The translations under genes and the position numbers were made by a program. This document shows positions 10,117 through 17,976 of a stretch of 64,000 nt of DNA, one piece after another. The notes under the pieces are model-generated. The model worked only from the letters and a program-made list of their open reading frames with translations. It did no database searches and had not been told where the DNA came from. The stretch lies in contig NZ_VSSS01000067.1 in assembly GCF_008123425.1 (NCBI RefSeq), forward strand, positions 1 through 64,000, given 5' to 3'. Each line of letters starts with the position of its first letter. Position 1 is the stretch's first letter. This DNA is from Bradyrhizobium rifense (lineage in GTDB: Bacteria; Pseudomonadota; Alphaproteobacteria; Rhizobiales; Xanthobacteraceae).

Positions 10117-11553
10117 GTGACTTTCGTCGCGCGTCATGCGCTGTGGTCGGATGAGCAGACAGACGCCGCAGCGCGCGTGCGCCGCATCGTCGAGGAGAAG
10201 AAGCTCGAGGTCATCCGCCTCGCCTTCCCCGACCAGCACGGCATTTTGCGCGGCAAGACCATCATCGCGTCCGAGGCGGTTGCGTCGCTGGAGAGCGGCT
10301 GCTCCATCACCACCACCATGCTCGCCAAGGACACCTCGCACCGCACGGTGTTTCCGGTCTTCACCTCAGGCGGCGGCTTCGGCATGAAGGAGATGGAGGG
10401 CGCAGCCGACGTGCTGATGGTCGCCGATCCCACGACATTCCGCGTGCTGCCATGGGCGCCGGCCACAGGCTGGGTGTTGTGCGATCTCTATTTCAATGAC
10501 GGCCGTCCGGTGCCGTTCGCGACGCGCGGGCTCTACGCACGCGTGCTCGACGAGCTCGGACGCCGCGGCCACGATTTCGTCGCAGGCCTCGAGGTCGAAT
10601 TCCACATCTTCAAGCTCGATGACGCGCATATGCGGCCCGAGGACGCCGGCCAGCCCGGCACGCCGCCCTCGGTGAGCCTGCTCTCTCACGGCTATCAATA
10701 CCTCACCGAGCAGCGTTTTGATCAGATGGAGCCGGTGCTCGAGATCCTGCGGCGTGACATCGTCGCGCTTGGGCTGCCGCTGCGCTCGGTCGAGGTCGAA
10801 TTCGGGCCGAGCCAGTGCGAATTCACCTTTGCGCCGAAGAAGGGTCTGGAGCCCGCCGACAACATGGTGCTGTTCCGCAGCGCCGTGAAGCAGATCGCGC
10901 GCCGGCACGGCTATCATGCCACCTTCATGTGCCGGCCGAAACTGCCTAATTTGTTTGCGAGCGGCTGGCACCTGCATCAATCGATCGTCTCCCGCACGAC
11001 GGGCGAGAACCAGTTCATGACGAAGGAAGGCAGCGAGCCGCTCAGCGCCTTCGGTCGCTCATATCTCGCAGGCCTGCTCGATCACGCCCGCGCCGCGACA
11101 GTGTTCACGACGCCGACCATCAACGGCTACAAGCGCTACCGCTCCTATTCGCTGGCGCCGGACCGCGCGATCTGGGGCCGCGACAATCGCGGCGTGATGA
11201 TCCGCGTGCTCGGTGGCGCCAACGATGCTGCCACGCGCCTGGAAAACCGCGTCGGCGAGCCCGCCGCCAACCCGTATCTCTACATGGCCGCGCAGATCCT
11301 CTCAGGTCTCGACGGTGTCGACCGCAAGCTCGATCCCGGCCCCTCGGCCGACACGCCCTACGAGACCAAGGCGCCGCTGCTGCCGAAATCCTTGCGCGAT
11401 GCGGTCTCCGCGCTGAAGGATGATCCGTTCTTCCGCGAAAAATTCGGCGCGGAGTTCATCGACTACTACACCCACATCAAGAACGCCGAGATCGACCGTT
11501 TCTTGTCGGAGGTGACCGACTGGGAACATCGCGAATATTTCGAGATGTTCTGA
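10117..11553 (+). CDS. Glutamine-synthetase-like gamma-glutamyl ligase
   Basis: A 478-aa protein of the glutamine synthetase fold starting at a GTG with AAGGAG seven bases upstream. Metal- and glutamate-site landmarks are present: GLEVEFHIF, EVEFGPSQCEFTF, GWHLHQS and TRLENRVGEPAANPYLYMA. It lacks the adenylylation-loop features of housekeeping GlnA. Family members catalyse ATP-dependent gamma-glutamylation of amines, for example anilide synthetases and PuuA-like enzymes. Following a Rieske oxygenase, it could prime an amine for ring oxidation, as in aniline degradation. The actual amine is not known, and biosynthetic glutamine formation cannot be excluded. Confidence 0.85.
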   Translation: MTFVARHALWSDEQTDAAARVRRIVEEKKLEVIRLAFPDQHGILRGKTIIASEAVASLESGCSITTTMLAKDTSHRTVFPVFTSGGGFGMKEMEGAADVLMVADPTTFRVLPWAPATGWVLCDLYFNDGRPVPFATRGLYARVLDELGRRGHDFVAGLEVEFHIFKLDDAHMRPEDAGQPGTPPSVSLLSHGYQYLTEQRFDQMEPVLEILRRDIVALGLPLRSVEVEFGPSQCEFTFAPKKGLEPADNMVLFRSAVKQIARRHGYHATFMCRPKLPNLFASGWHLHQSIVSRTTGENQFMTKEGSEPLSAFGRSYLAGLLDHARAATVFTTPTINGYKRYRSYSLAPDRAIWGRDNRGVMIRVLGGANDAATRLENRVGEPAANPYLYMAAQILSGLDGVDRKLDPGPSADTPYETKAPLLPKSLRDAVSALKDDPFFREKFGAEFIDYYTHIKNAEIDRFLSEVTDWEHREYFEMF

Positions 11554-11561
11554 CGGCTCCG

Positions 11562-13007
11562 TTACGGCGCCTTCGGCTTCTGCCTGAGGTAGAGATAGGT
11601 CGGCAACAGGCCGAGCGCGACGATCGCGACCATCACCCACCATCCGCGCTGGAACGCCACGAGGCGCTCCGGCAGGGATGACGGCGAGCCGATGATGGCG
11701 ACGAAGATCGCAACGCCGACCGCGAGCGAGGCCTGGCGGATCATATTGATCACGCCGGAGCCGGTCGCGAAGGACGACGGCGGCAGGCCTGCGGCGCTGA
11801 CGCCCATCAGGGTCGGGAACGTCAAGCCGACGCCAATGCCGGTCGGGATCATGCCCATGATCACGAAGGCCGGATGCGGTTCGGGTCCAATCAGGGTTGC
11901 CCAGGCAACCAGGCCGGCCGCGAACACGACGATGCCGGCGGTGACGACGGGCGCAGCGCCGAAGCGCGCGATCAAGCGCCCGGCAAACAGCAGCGAGGTG
12001 ATCGGCACCATCAGCGGCCCCGGCGCGATCGCAAGTCCGGTCTGCAACGCCGACCATCCCCACGCCGTCTGTTCCCACAGCGCGACCGACAGCAGCATGG
12101 CGCCGAAGGCTGCCGAGTAAGGCGCCATCACCAGGGCAGCCCCGGTGAAGGGACGGATGCGAAACACCGCCGGATCGACAAAGGGATTTTCAGTGCGCAG
12201 GCAGCGCCAGACGAACAGTGCAAGCAGAATGGCGGCGGCGGCAAAACTGTAGCCGATGGCCGGCGCGCGAAAACCCCAGTCGCTGACCTTGACGATGGCG
12301 AAGACGAGCGCGCCGATACCGCCTGTCACCAGCACGGCATCGAAGAATTTGGGCCGTGGCGCGTCATGACCCTCGATCTCCGGCAGCTTCCACCAGCCGA
12401 TCACCATGGCGATGAGGCCGATCGGGACATTGACGAAGAAGATCCAGCGCCAGTTGACCGCAACGAGCACGCCGCCGACGACCGGCCCGAGCGCTGCGGC
12501 AAGACCGCCGATTGCCGTCCAAGTCCGCACCGCACCGCCGCGTTTCTCCGGCGCGAACACCGCCAGCAGCAGGCCGAGCGAGGTCGGCGTCATCAGTGCG
12601 GCGCCTGCGGCCTGCACGATACGAAACGCGGTCAACATCCCGACGCTGTTGGCGGCCGCGCAGGCGGCCGATGCCACCGTGAAGAGGCCGACACCGAGCA
12701 GGAAGCTGAGATTTCTGCGATGGCGCTCGGCGAGCCGTCCGAAGAACACCAGCAGCGCGGCATAGGCAATGGCGTAGCCGTTCAAGACCCACGACATATC
12801 ATCGAGCGAGGCGTCCTTGAAATCCTGCCCGATGCTGGGCAGCGCGACGTTGACGATGAAGAGGTCGAGATTGGCAAGGCAAATGCCGACGCAGACGATC
12901 GCCAGCACCAGGTTTGGCGACGTCGACGGACGGGGAGGCTTGGGCCGCAGCGAGAGATCGTCGAGCGGAACCGCGCGCGCGAAGGTGCCGCGTTCAATAC
13001 TGTTCAT
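11562..13007 (-). CDS. MFS efflux transporter, DHA2 family (EmrB/QacA-like)
   Basis: A 481-aa membrane protein with about 14 hydrophobic segments. It has a long hydrophilic N-terminus of about 30 residues, the motif-A-like loop GRLAERHRRN after helix 2, and the motif-C-like AAALGPVVGGVLVAV in helix 5. These are typical of drug:H+ antiporters of the DHA2 group. Its ATG lies 3 nt after the stop of the MarR gene, so the pair forms a regulator-efflux operon. The exported compound is probably an aromatic or other toxic ligand sensed by the MarR protein. Confidence 0.9.
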   Translation of the reverse strand: MNSIERGTFARAVPLDDLSLRPKPPRPSTSPNLVLAIVCVGICLANLDLFIVNVALPSIGQDFKDASLDDMSWVLNGYAIAYAALLVFFGRLAERHRRNLSFLLGVGLFTVASAACAAANSVGMLTAFRIVQAAGAALMTPTSLGLLLAVFAPEKRGGAVRTWTAIGGLAAALGPVVGGVLVAVNWRWIFFVNVPIGLIAMVIGWWKLPEIEGHDAPRPKFFDAVLVTGGIGALVFAIVKVSDWGFRAPAIGYSFAAAAILLALFVWRCLRTENPFVDPAVFRIRPFTGAALVMAPYSAAFGAMLLSVALWEQTAWGWSALQTGLAIAPGPLMVPITSLLFAGRLIARFGAAPVVTAGIVVFAAGLVAWATLIGPEPHPAFVIMGMIPTGIGVGLTFPTLMGVSAAGLPPSSFATGSGVINMIRQASLAVGVAIFVAIIGSPSSLPERLVAFQRGWWVMVAIVALGLLPTYLYLRQKPKAP

Positions 13008-13010
13008 GGA

Positions 13011-13499
13011 TTATGCCTTTTGGTGATGCAATTCAGCCCGCTCGGGGACCAGCGACGGATCCCCGGCGATGCCCGCCAACAGGTTTCGCAGCTCGGCGGC
13101 GGCACGCTTGCCAAAGCCGTTTTCGAACTTCTCCTGCGCCGCGAGCCAGAGTGGCCGTGCGTCGGCAAGGCGCGAACGTCCCGCCCGGGTCAGCTTGACC
13201 AGGCGGCTTCGTCGATCGGCTTCATCGCGCTCCAGGGTGACGAGGCCGTCGCGCTGAAGCGGCCGCAAATTCTGGCCGATGGTGGATTGATCCATGACCA
13301 GCGCCCCGGCGAGGTCGCCGATCGCAGGCGCGGCATCGCCGCGGCGATGGATCTCGGTCAGCATCGCGTATTGGGTTGAGCGCAGCCCCGAGGGCTCCAG
13401 CGCGGCATCGTAGAACAGCGTCATGTGGCGCGACGCCTTGCGCAGCGCCGCACAATTGCAGCGATTCCGCTCCAAGACAGGAAGCTCTTGCTCGGCCAT
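13011..13499 (-). CDS. MarR family repressor of the adjacent MFS pump
   Basis: A 162-aa winged-helix regulator. The recognition region is MDQSTIGQNLRPLQRDGLV, followed by the wing DEADRRSRLVKLT. An RCNC motif near the N-terminus gives two closely spaced cysteines that could make it redox-responsive. The ATG at 13499 follows a GGGGGCG ribosome site; a GTG directly before it is the alternative. Two identical palindromes lie just upstream, and the MFS gene follows by 3 nt, consistent with autorepression of a two-gene operon. Confidence 0.9.
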   Translation of the reverse strand: MAEQELPVLERNRCNCAALRKASRHMTLFYDAALEPSGLRSTQYAMLTEIHRRGDAAPAIGDLAGALVMDQSTIGQNLRPLQRDGLVTLERDEADRRSRLVKLTRAGRSRLADARPLWLAAQEKFENGFGKRAAAELRNLLAGIAGDPSLVPERAELHHQKA

Positions 13500-13513
13500 C
13501 ACGCCCCCATTAC

Positions 13514-13545
13514 CGGGATATCCCGCTATATGAAGGGATATCCCG
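13514..13545. promoter_or_regulatory. Tandem perfect palindromes upstream of the marR-MFS operon
   Basis: GGGATATCCC occurs twice, at 13515-13524 (extending to CGGGATATCCCG) and at 13535-13544. The centres are 20 bp apart, close to two helical turns, so two dimers would bind the same face. They begin 15 nt upstream of the marR start. This is a clear operator candidate for the adjacent MarR protein. Confidence 0.75.
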
Positions 13546-13745
13546 ATATTATCGCAACGTCAACCCGGGAGGTCTCTTGGGCTTCGGCGGGGACACGCCT
13601 CACACCCCTGTGAGGAGACTTCGTCAGCGCAGTTCCGACGACATCACGCCGGTCCCGAACGAAGCCGTTTTCCTGACGCCGTGAAAACGGCCGGAAAGAC
13701 GCGAGGTCTATCCTTGTCGTAGATGATCAACAATGGAGTTCGATC

Positions 13746-13832
13746 ATGTTGGGTAAATTGTTCAGCCTGATCTATCACCTGTCCTGCCGGACAACCCTGG
13801 TCGAGATCGGCAGACACCACCTCGCCCGCTGA
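13746..13832 (+). CDS. Very small hypothetical protein (28 aa)
   Basis: A 28-codon reading frame beginning MLGKLFSLIY and ending IGRHHLAR. TGGAG lies before the ATG and a TGA ends it. It has a short hydrophobic start followed by a basic tail, so it could be a small membrane-associated peptide or an untranslated frame. It reads toward the secreted protein that starts at 13878. I do not recognise it, and at this length coding status is uncertain. Confidence 0.35.
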   Translation: MLGKLFSLIYHLSCRTTLVEIGRHHLAR

Positions 13833-13877
13833 TGGCAAGTCAGGTCAGATGGATTGACCAAACGAAAGGGGGTTTCC

Positions 13878-14231
13878 ATGCGCAAGCTGATCGTGATCGC
13901 GGCGATGTCGCTGCTGGCGAGCCAAGCCTATGCCGGCGGTCCGCGCAGCCTGAGCCTTTCTGCAACCAATGCGAGCCAGGTGACTGACCAGCCGGCAACC
14001 ACAACTCCGCCGCAGGCCACACAGGCTCCGACCGCAACGCCACCGGCGAATGTGCAGACGGCGACCACCACGCCGGCCTCAACGCCGACGGCCGCACCAG
14101 CGCAGACCGCGACAGCGCCGGCCGCAACGCCTGCGAAGCCGACTACGGAAACGGCCAAGCCGAAGCATCGCGAACCATCCACCGAAGCGCGCGTGATCCG
14201 CGAGCTGCATCGGCACGGGATTTATTGGTGA
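13878..14231 (+). CDS. Small secreted Thr/Ala/Pro-rich protein
   Basis: A 117-aa protein. The first 19 residues form a signal peptide (MRKLIVIAAMSLLASQAYA) with probable cleavage before GGP. The middle, about residues 35-100, is low-complexity Thr, Ala, Pro and Gln, likely disordered in the periplasm or outside the cell. The C-terminus is charged and ends RVIRELHRHGIYW, which looks like a conserved functional tail. AAAGGGGG precedes the ATG at 13878. No function can be assigned; it ends next to a palindromic repeat and converges with the liv operon. Confidence 0.75.
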   Translation: MRKLIVIAAMSLLASQAYAGGPRSLSLSATNASQVTDQPATTTPPQATQAPTATPPANVQTATTTPASTPTAAPAQTATAPAATPAKPTTETAKPKHREPSTEARVIRELHRHGIYW

Positions 14232-14250
14232 GAGGGCTTAGCTCTCTCTT

Positions 14251-14333
14251 CCGTCATTGCGAGCGCAGCGAAGCAATCCAGACTGTCCCCGCGGAAAGAC
14301 TCTGGATTGCTTGGCTACGCTCGCAATGACGGG
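14251..14333. repeat. Intergenic palindromic repeat, family A copy 1
   Basis: An inverted repeat of about 80 bp starting CCGTCATTGCGAGCG and ending CGCTCGCAATGACGG, with inner arms AAGCAATCCAGA and TCTGGATTGCTT. Flanking CTCTCTC and AGAGAG extend the stem. It lies between two convergent genes, where it may act as a bidirectional terminator. Further copies lie at 29797, 36917 and 50020. Confidence 0.9.
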
Positions 14334-14345
14334 GAGAGAGCGGGG

Positions 14346-15059
14346 CTAGATCCCCAGATACTTGTGCTGGAGGTCCGGCTCGGCCATCAGCTGGTCCGAC
14401 GTGCCGCTCCACACGGTCTTGCCACGCTCGATGATGAAATGGCGGTCGCAGATGCGGGCGAGGTGGTCGACGTTCTTGTCGACGACCAGGATCGACTGTC
14501 CACGGCTCTTCAGCAGCGACAGGCAGTTCCAGATCTCTTCGCGGATCAGCGGCGCCAGCCCCTCGGTCGCTTCGTCCAGGATCAGGAGCTTTGGGTTCGT
14601 CATGAGCGCGCGGCCGATGGCGAGCATCTGCTGCTCGCCGCCGGAGAGCTGGTTGCCCATGTTGGCGGCGCGCTCGGCGAGCCGCGGGAACAACACGTAG
14701 ATCGCAGCGAGCGTCCAGGGATTGGCGCTGCTGAAGCGATCGGCGGCGGCCGCGACGAGATTTTCGCGTACGGTGAGGTTCGGGAAGATCTGGCGGCCCT
14801 CAGGCACGAGCCCGATGCCGAGCTTGGCGATCCGGTACGACGGAAGCTGCCGGACCTCGGTATCCGCAAAGCTGATGCTGCCGGCGCGCGCCGGCGTCAG
14901 GCCCATGATCGAGCGGATCGTCGTGGTCTTGCCCATGCCGTTGCGGCCCATCAGTGAGACCATCTCGCCGGGCTTGATCGACAGCGACAGGCCGAACAGC
15001 ACCTGGCTGAGGCCGTAGCAGGTCTCGATACCGTCGACGTCGAGCAGTGTGTCAGCCAT
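14346..15059 (-). CDS. Branched-chain-type ABC transporter ATPase (LivF-like)
   Basis: A 237-aa ATPase with Walker A GRNGMGKTT, signature LSGGEQQ and Walker B LLILDEATEGL. LivF-type subunits pair with LivG as the two nucleotide-binding halves of HAAT-family importers. It overlaps livG by 8 nt and is the last gene of a leftward livH-M-G-F operon. The operon has no binding-protein gene. Control by TGCA-N6 motifs at 17814 suggests that it imports benzoate or a related aromatic acid. Confidence 0.93.
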   Translation of the reverse strand: MADTLLDVDGIETCYGLSQVLFGLSLSIKPGEMVSLMGRNGMGKTTTIRSIMGLTPARAGSISFADTEVRQLPSYRIAKLGIGLVPEGRQIFPNLTVRENLVAAAADRFSSANPWTLAAIYVLFPRLAERAANMGNQLSGGEQQMLAIGRALMTNPKLLILDEATEGLAPLIREEIWNCLSLLKSRGQSILVVDKNVDHLARICDRHFIIERGKTVWSGTSDQLMAEPDLQHKYLGI

Positions 15060-15819
15060 GGTGCGTCACCACGTGCTGGTCGCCGAGATAGGCGCGCTTG
15101 ACGTCTTCGTTGGCGCGGATCGCGGCGGGATCGCCCGACGCAATGACGCGGCCATAAACCAGCACCGAGATGCGGTCGGCCAGCGCGAACACCGCCGGCA
15201 TGTCGTGCTCGACCAGCACGATCGAGACCTCTTTGCGCAGCTCCTGGAGCAGCTTTACCATGCCCTGGGATTCGGTGACGCCGAGACCGGCCATGGGCTC
15301 GTCGAGCAGCAGCAATTTTGGCCTGCTGGCGAGCGCCACCGCAAGCTCGATCTGGCGCCGCTCGCCATGGCTGAGCTTCGACACCAGAACATCGGCGCGA
15401 TGAGCCAGCCCGACGCGATCGAGCGCTGCGTGCGCGGCATCGCGCAGGCCCTTCTCCTTGCGCGCATTGGCGAAGAAGCGGAACGAGTGGCCTGCATGCG
15501 CCTGGGCCGCCAGCGCGACATTGTCGGCGGCGGTGAAGTCGAGCAGCAGCGAGGTGATCTGGAATGAACGTGCGAGACCCAGCGCGCAGCGGCGATAGGC
15601 CGGCAGATGGGTGATGTCGCGGCCGCCCAACGAGACGCTGCCGGAATGCGGCTCGAGATGCCCGGTGAGCTGGCTGATCAGCGTGGTCTTGCCGGCACCG
15701 TTCGGGCCGATGATGGCGTGCAGCTCGCCCGCGGCAACGTCGAGCGAGACGTTGTCAGTCGCGGTGATGCCGCCGAAGCGGCGCACCAGCTTTTCGACGC
15801 GGAGCAAGGGTTCAGCCAC
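15052..15819 (-). CDS. Branched-chain-type ABC transporter ATPase (LivG-like)
   Basis: A 255-aa ATPase from a GTG at 15819, chosen because a GGGGAGG ribosome site lies 8 nt upstream. Walker A is GPNGAGKTT, the signature is LSHGERR, and Walker B reads LLLLDEPMAGL. LivG-like subunits carry the extra C-terminal region seen here. It overlaps the livM stop by 8 nt and the livF start by 8 nt, so the operon is tightly coupled. Confidence 0.93.
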   Translation of the reverse strand: MAEPLLRVEKLVRRFGGITATDNVSLDVAAGELHAIIGPNGAGKTTLISQLTGHLEPHSGSVSLGGRDITHLPAYRRCALGLARSFQITSLLLDFTAADNVALAAQAHAGHSFRFFANARKEKGLRDAAHAALDRVGLAHRADVLVSKLSHGERRQIELAVALASRPKLLLLDEPMAGLGVTESQGMVKLLQELRKEVSIVLVEHDMPAVFALADRISVLVYGRVIASGDPAAIRANEDVKRAYLGDQHVVTHHG

Positions 15820-16756
15820 GATTGAGCCTCCCCAGCAGGCCCATGATTCCGCCACGACCGAACAGCACGATCAGCAGCAGCAGCGGGCCCATGATCAGCG
15901 CCCAATATTCGGTGATCTGCGACAGAAACTCTTCCAGCAGCAGATAGACCACCGCGCCCATGACAGGGCCAAACAGCGTGCCCATGCCGCCCAGGATCAC
16001 CATCACCATGAGATCGCCGGAGCGGGTCCAGTACATCACGGCCGGGCTGACGAAATCGGTGTTGTTGGCGAGCAGTGCGCCGGCGAGCCCGCACATGGTG
16101 CCCGAGATGACGAAGCAGACCAGCTGGTAGCGCTTGGCCGGGAAGCCGATCGCCTGCATGCGCTGCTCGTTGGAGCGCAGGCCCTGCACCACGAGGCCGA
16201 AGCGCGAATTGACGATGCGCCAGATCAGGAAGAGTACCGCGAACAGGCAGGCCAGGCAGAGATAATAGAACTGCGTGCGGTTCGACAGGTTGATCAGGCC
16301 GGAGAAGTCGCTGCGCTTGTAAACGGTGAGACCATCATCGCCGCCGTAACGTGCAAGGCCCGAGGCGACGTAATAGGCCATCTGCGCGAAGGCGAGCGTG
16401 ATCATGATGAAATAGACGCCGCGGGTGCGCAAAGAGAGCGCGCCGATCACCAGCGCATAGATCGCAGACGCAGCGAGCGCGACGGGAAACTGGATGAAGC
16501 CGCTTCCGACACCTTCCTGCGCGAGCATGCCGACGGCGTAGCCGCCAATGCCGAGATAGGCGGCGTGGCCAAAGCTCATCATGCCGCCAAACCCCATGAT
16601 GAGGTTGAGGCTCGCCGCAGCCAGCGCCAGGATGACGATGCGGGTGAACAGCGTCATGATGAAGATGTTGCCGGACAGATACGAATAGAGCGGCAGCAAC
16701 ACGAGGCCCGCCAGCATCAGGGCCGTGACGGCCTTGCTCACCGAGAAAGTCTTCAT
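15812..16756 (-). CDS. Branched-chain-type ABC transporter permease (LivM-like)
   Basis: A 314-aa integral membrane protein with 8-10 hydrophobic segments. The LivM family marker LNLIMGFGGMMSFGHAAYLGIGGY is near residue 50, and the ATPase-contact loop resembles GLRSNEQRMQAIGF. The ATG overlaps the livH stop by 4 nt. It forms the membrane channel with the LivH-like permease upstream. Confidence 0.93.
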   Translation of the reverse strand: MKTFSVSKAVTALMLAGLVLLPLYSYLSGNIFIMTLFTRIVILALAAASLNLIMGFGGMMSFGHAAYLGIGGYAVGMLAQEGVGSGFIQFPVALAASAIYALVIGALSLRTRGVYFIMITLAFAQMAYYVASGLARYGGDDGLTVYKRSDFSGLINLSNRTQFYYLCLACLFAVLFLIWRIVNSRFGLVVQGLRSNEQRMQAIGFPAKRYQLVCFVISGTMCGLAGALLANNTDFVSPAVMYWTRSGDLMVMVILGGMGTLFGPVMGAVVYLLLEEFLSQITEYWALIMGPLLLLIVLFGRGGIMGLLGRLNRG

Positions 16757-17670
16757 CGACGATTGGCCGGAAACAGCCCCTCCGGCCGGACCACCAGCAC
16801 GATCGCCATCAGCAGATAGATCAGCATGGACGAGAGCGCGGGCGCGGCGGTGGAGGCGGCGGCGCCACTCAGCACCTGCCGCAGCAGATTGGGCAGAAAG
16901 GCGCGGCCGAGCGTGTCGATCATCCCGACGAAGATCGCAGCGAGGAACGCGCCGCGGATCGAGCCGATGCCGCCGATCACGATGATGACGAAGGCGAGGA
17001 TGAGGATGTTCTCACCCATGCCGATCTGCACGGTGAGGATCGGCGCCTGCATCATGCCGGCCAACCCTGCGAGCGCCGCACCGAGCCCGAACACCAGCGT
17101 GTAGAGCAGCTTGATGTTGATGCCGAGCGCGCCGATCATCTCGCGGTTGGAGGCGCCGGCGCGGATCAGCATGCCGATGCGGGTGCGCATCACGCCGAGA
17201 TAGAGCAGTAGCGCCACCAGCAGCGCGACGACGATGATGGCGAGGCGGTACGCCGGATAGTGAATGCCGGGCAGGATCGGCACCGGCACTGTAAGCCAGG
17301 CCGGCAGCGGCAGCGCGAGGCCCGCTGGGCCCCAGATCAGCCGCACGGCTTCATTGAAGAACAGGATCAGGCCGAAGGTCGCGAGCACGTGGTCGAGATG
17401 GTCGCGCCCGTACAGATGCCGCAGCGCACTCATTTCGAGCACGATGCCGAGCACAAGGGTAGCACCTAACGCCAGCAGCGCGCCGAGCAGGAAGCTGCCG
17501 GTCCACGCCGCGAAGGTCGCGGCGAAATAGGCGCCCATCATGTAGAGCGAGCCGTGCGCGAGGTTGACGAGATCCATGATCCCGAACACCAGCGTCAGGC
17601 CGGCGGCGAGCAGGAACAGCAGCAAGCCGAACTGCAATCCGTTCAAGAACTGTTCGACGACGAGCAGCAT
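16753..17670 (-). CDS. Branched-chain-type ABC transporter permease (LivH-like)
   Basis: A 305-aa permease, first gene of the operon, starting at the ATG at 17670 with GAAAGAG upstream. The LivH hallmark LVFGIMDLVNLAHGSLYMMGAY lies near residue 30, and the C-terminus VVRPEGLFPANRR is typical. No periplasmic binding protein precedes it, which is unusual for this family. The promoter region upstream carries a three-fold TGCA array that links it to BoxR control. Confidence 0.93.
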   Translation of the reverse strand: MLLVVEQFLNGLQFGLLLFLLAAGLTLVFGIMDLVNLAHGSLYMMGAYFAATFAAWTGSFLLGALLALGATLVLGIVLEMSALRHLYGRDHLDHVLATFGLILFFNEAVRLIWGPAGLALPLPAWLTVPVPILPGIHYPAYRLAIIVVALLVALLLYLGVMRTRIGMLIRAGASNREMIGALGINIKLLYTLVFGLGAALAGLAGMMQAPILTVQIGMGENILILAFVIIVIGGIGSIRGAFLAAIFVGMIDTLGRAFLPNLLRQVLSGAAASTAAPALSSMLIYLLMAIVLVVRPEGLFPANRR

Positions 17671-17813
17671 CAAAACTCTTTCAGGCGCATGCGGACGCGC
17701 GCCGATGTTCGAACACAGTCGCCATCAGTGAAAGAGCTCCCCCTGCCTCTTCAAGGCGGAAAAATGGGTAATGGCAGTATCGTTCCGAGGCAAGAGCGAT
17801 TCCGCGCCGGACA

Positions 17814-17837
17814 TGCACTTTGTTGCATGCCGGTGCA
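17814..17837. promoter_or_regulatory. Triple TGCA array, candidate BoxR operator of the liv operon
   Basis: TGCA occurs at 17814, 17824 and 17834, each separated by exactly six bases, giving two overlapping TGCA-N6-TGCA operators on one helix face. The segment ATGCACTTTGTTGCAT matches the element in front of boxC (ATGCACTTTGTTTCAT at 3312) in 15 of 16 positions. It lies about 145 nt before the livH start. This is strong sequence evidence that the transporter and boxC share a regulator, most likely BoxR. Confidence 0.75.
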
Positions 17838-17920
17838 TGCGATCAAAATCAGACCTTGTAAAACCAGCCTTGCAAGAAGACTGCCGCGCGGGGTGGGTCA
17901 GCCTGCCGCACCCAAACGAT

Positions 17921-17950
17921 CACCCTCCCCCTGTTGCCAGGGAGAGGGTG
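17921..17950 (-). terminator. Stem-loop after the bjaI operon
   Basis: CACCCTC-C-CCCTG and CAGGG-A-GAGGGTG pair around a TTGC loop, with a single C-A mismatch. It lies about 26 nt beyond the stop of the small gene downstream of bjaI. There is no strong T-tract, so it may be a repeat-type palindrome with a terminating or RNA-stabilising effect. Confidence 0.5.
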
Positions 17951-17976
17951 GGCCGCTTGTCGGAATGAAGATATTT

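Larger units (their letters stand above)
17671..17976. other. Intergenic region between livH and the quorum-sensing operon
   Basis: About 300 bases without a gene. It contains the TGCA array described at 17814-17837, which faces livH, and a stem-loop at 17921-17950 that follows the 3' end of the bjaI operon. I see no other convincing element or reading frame. Confidence 0.7.
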
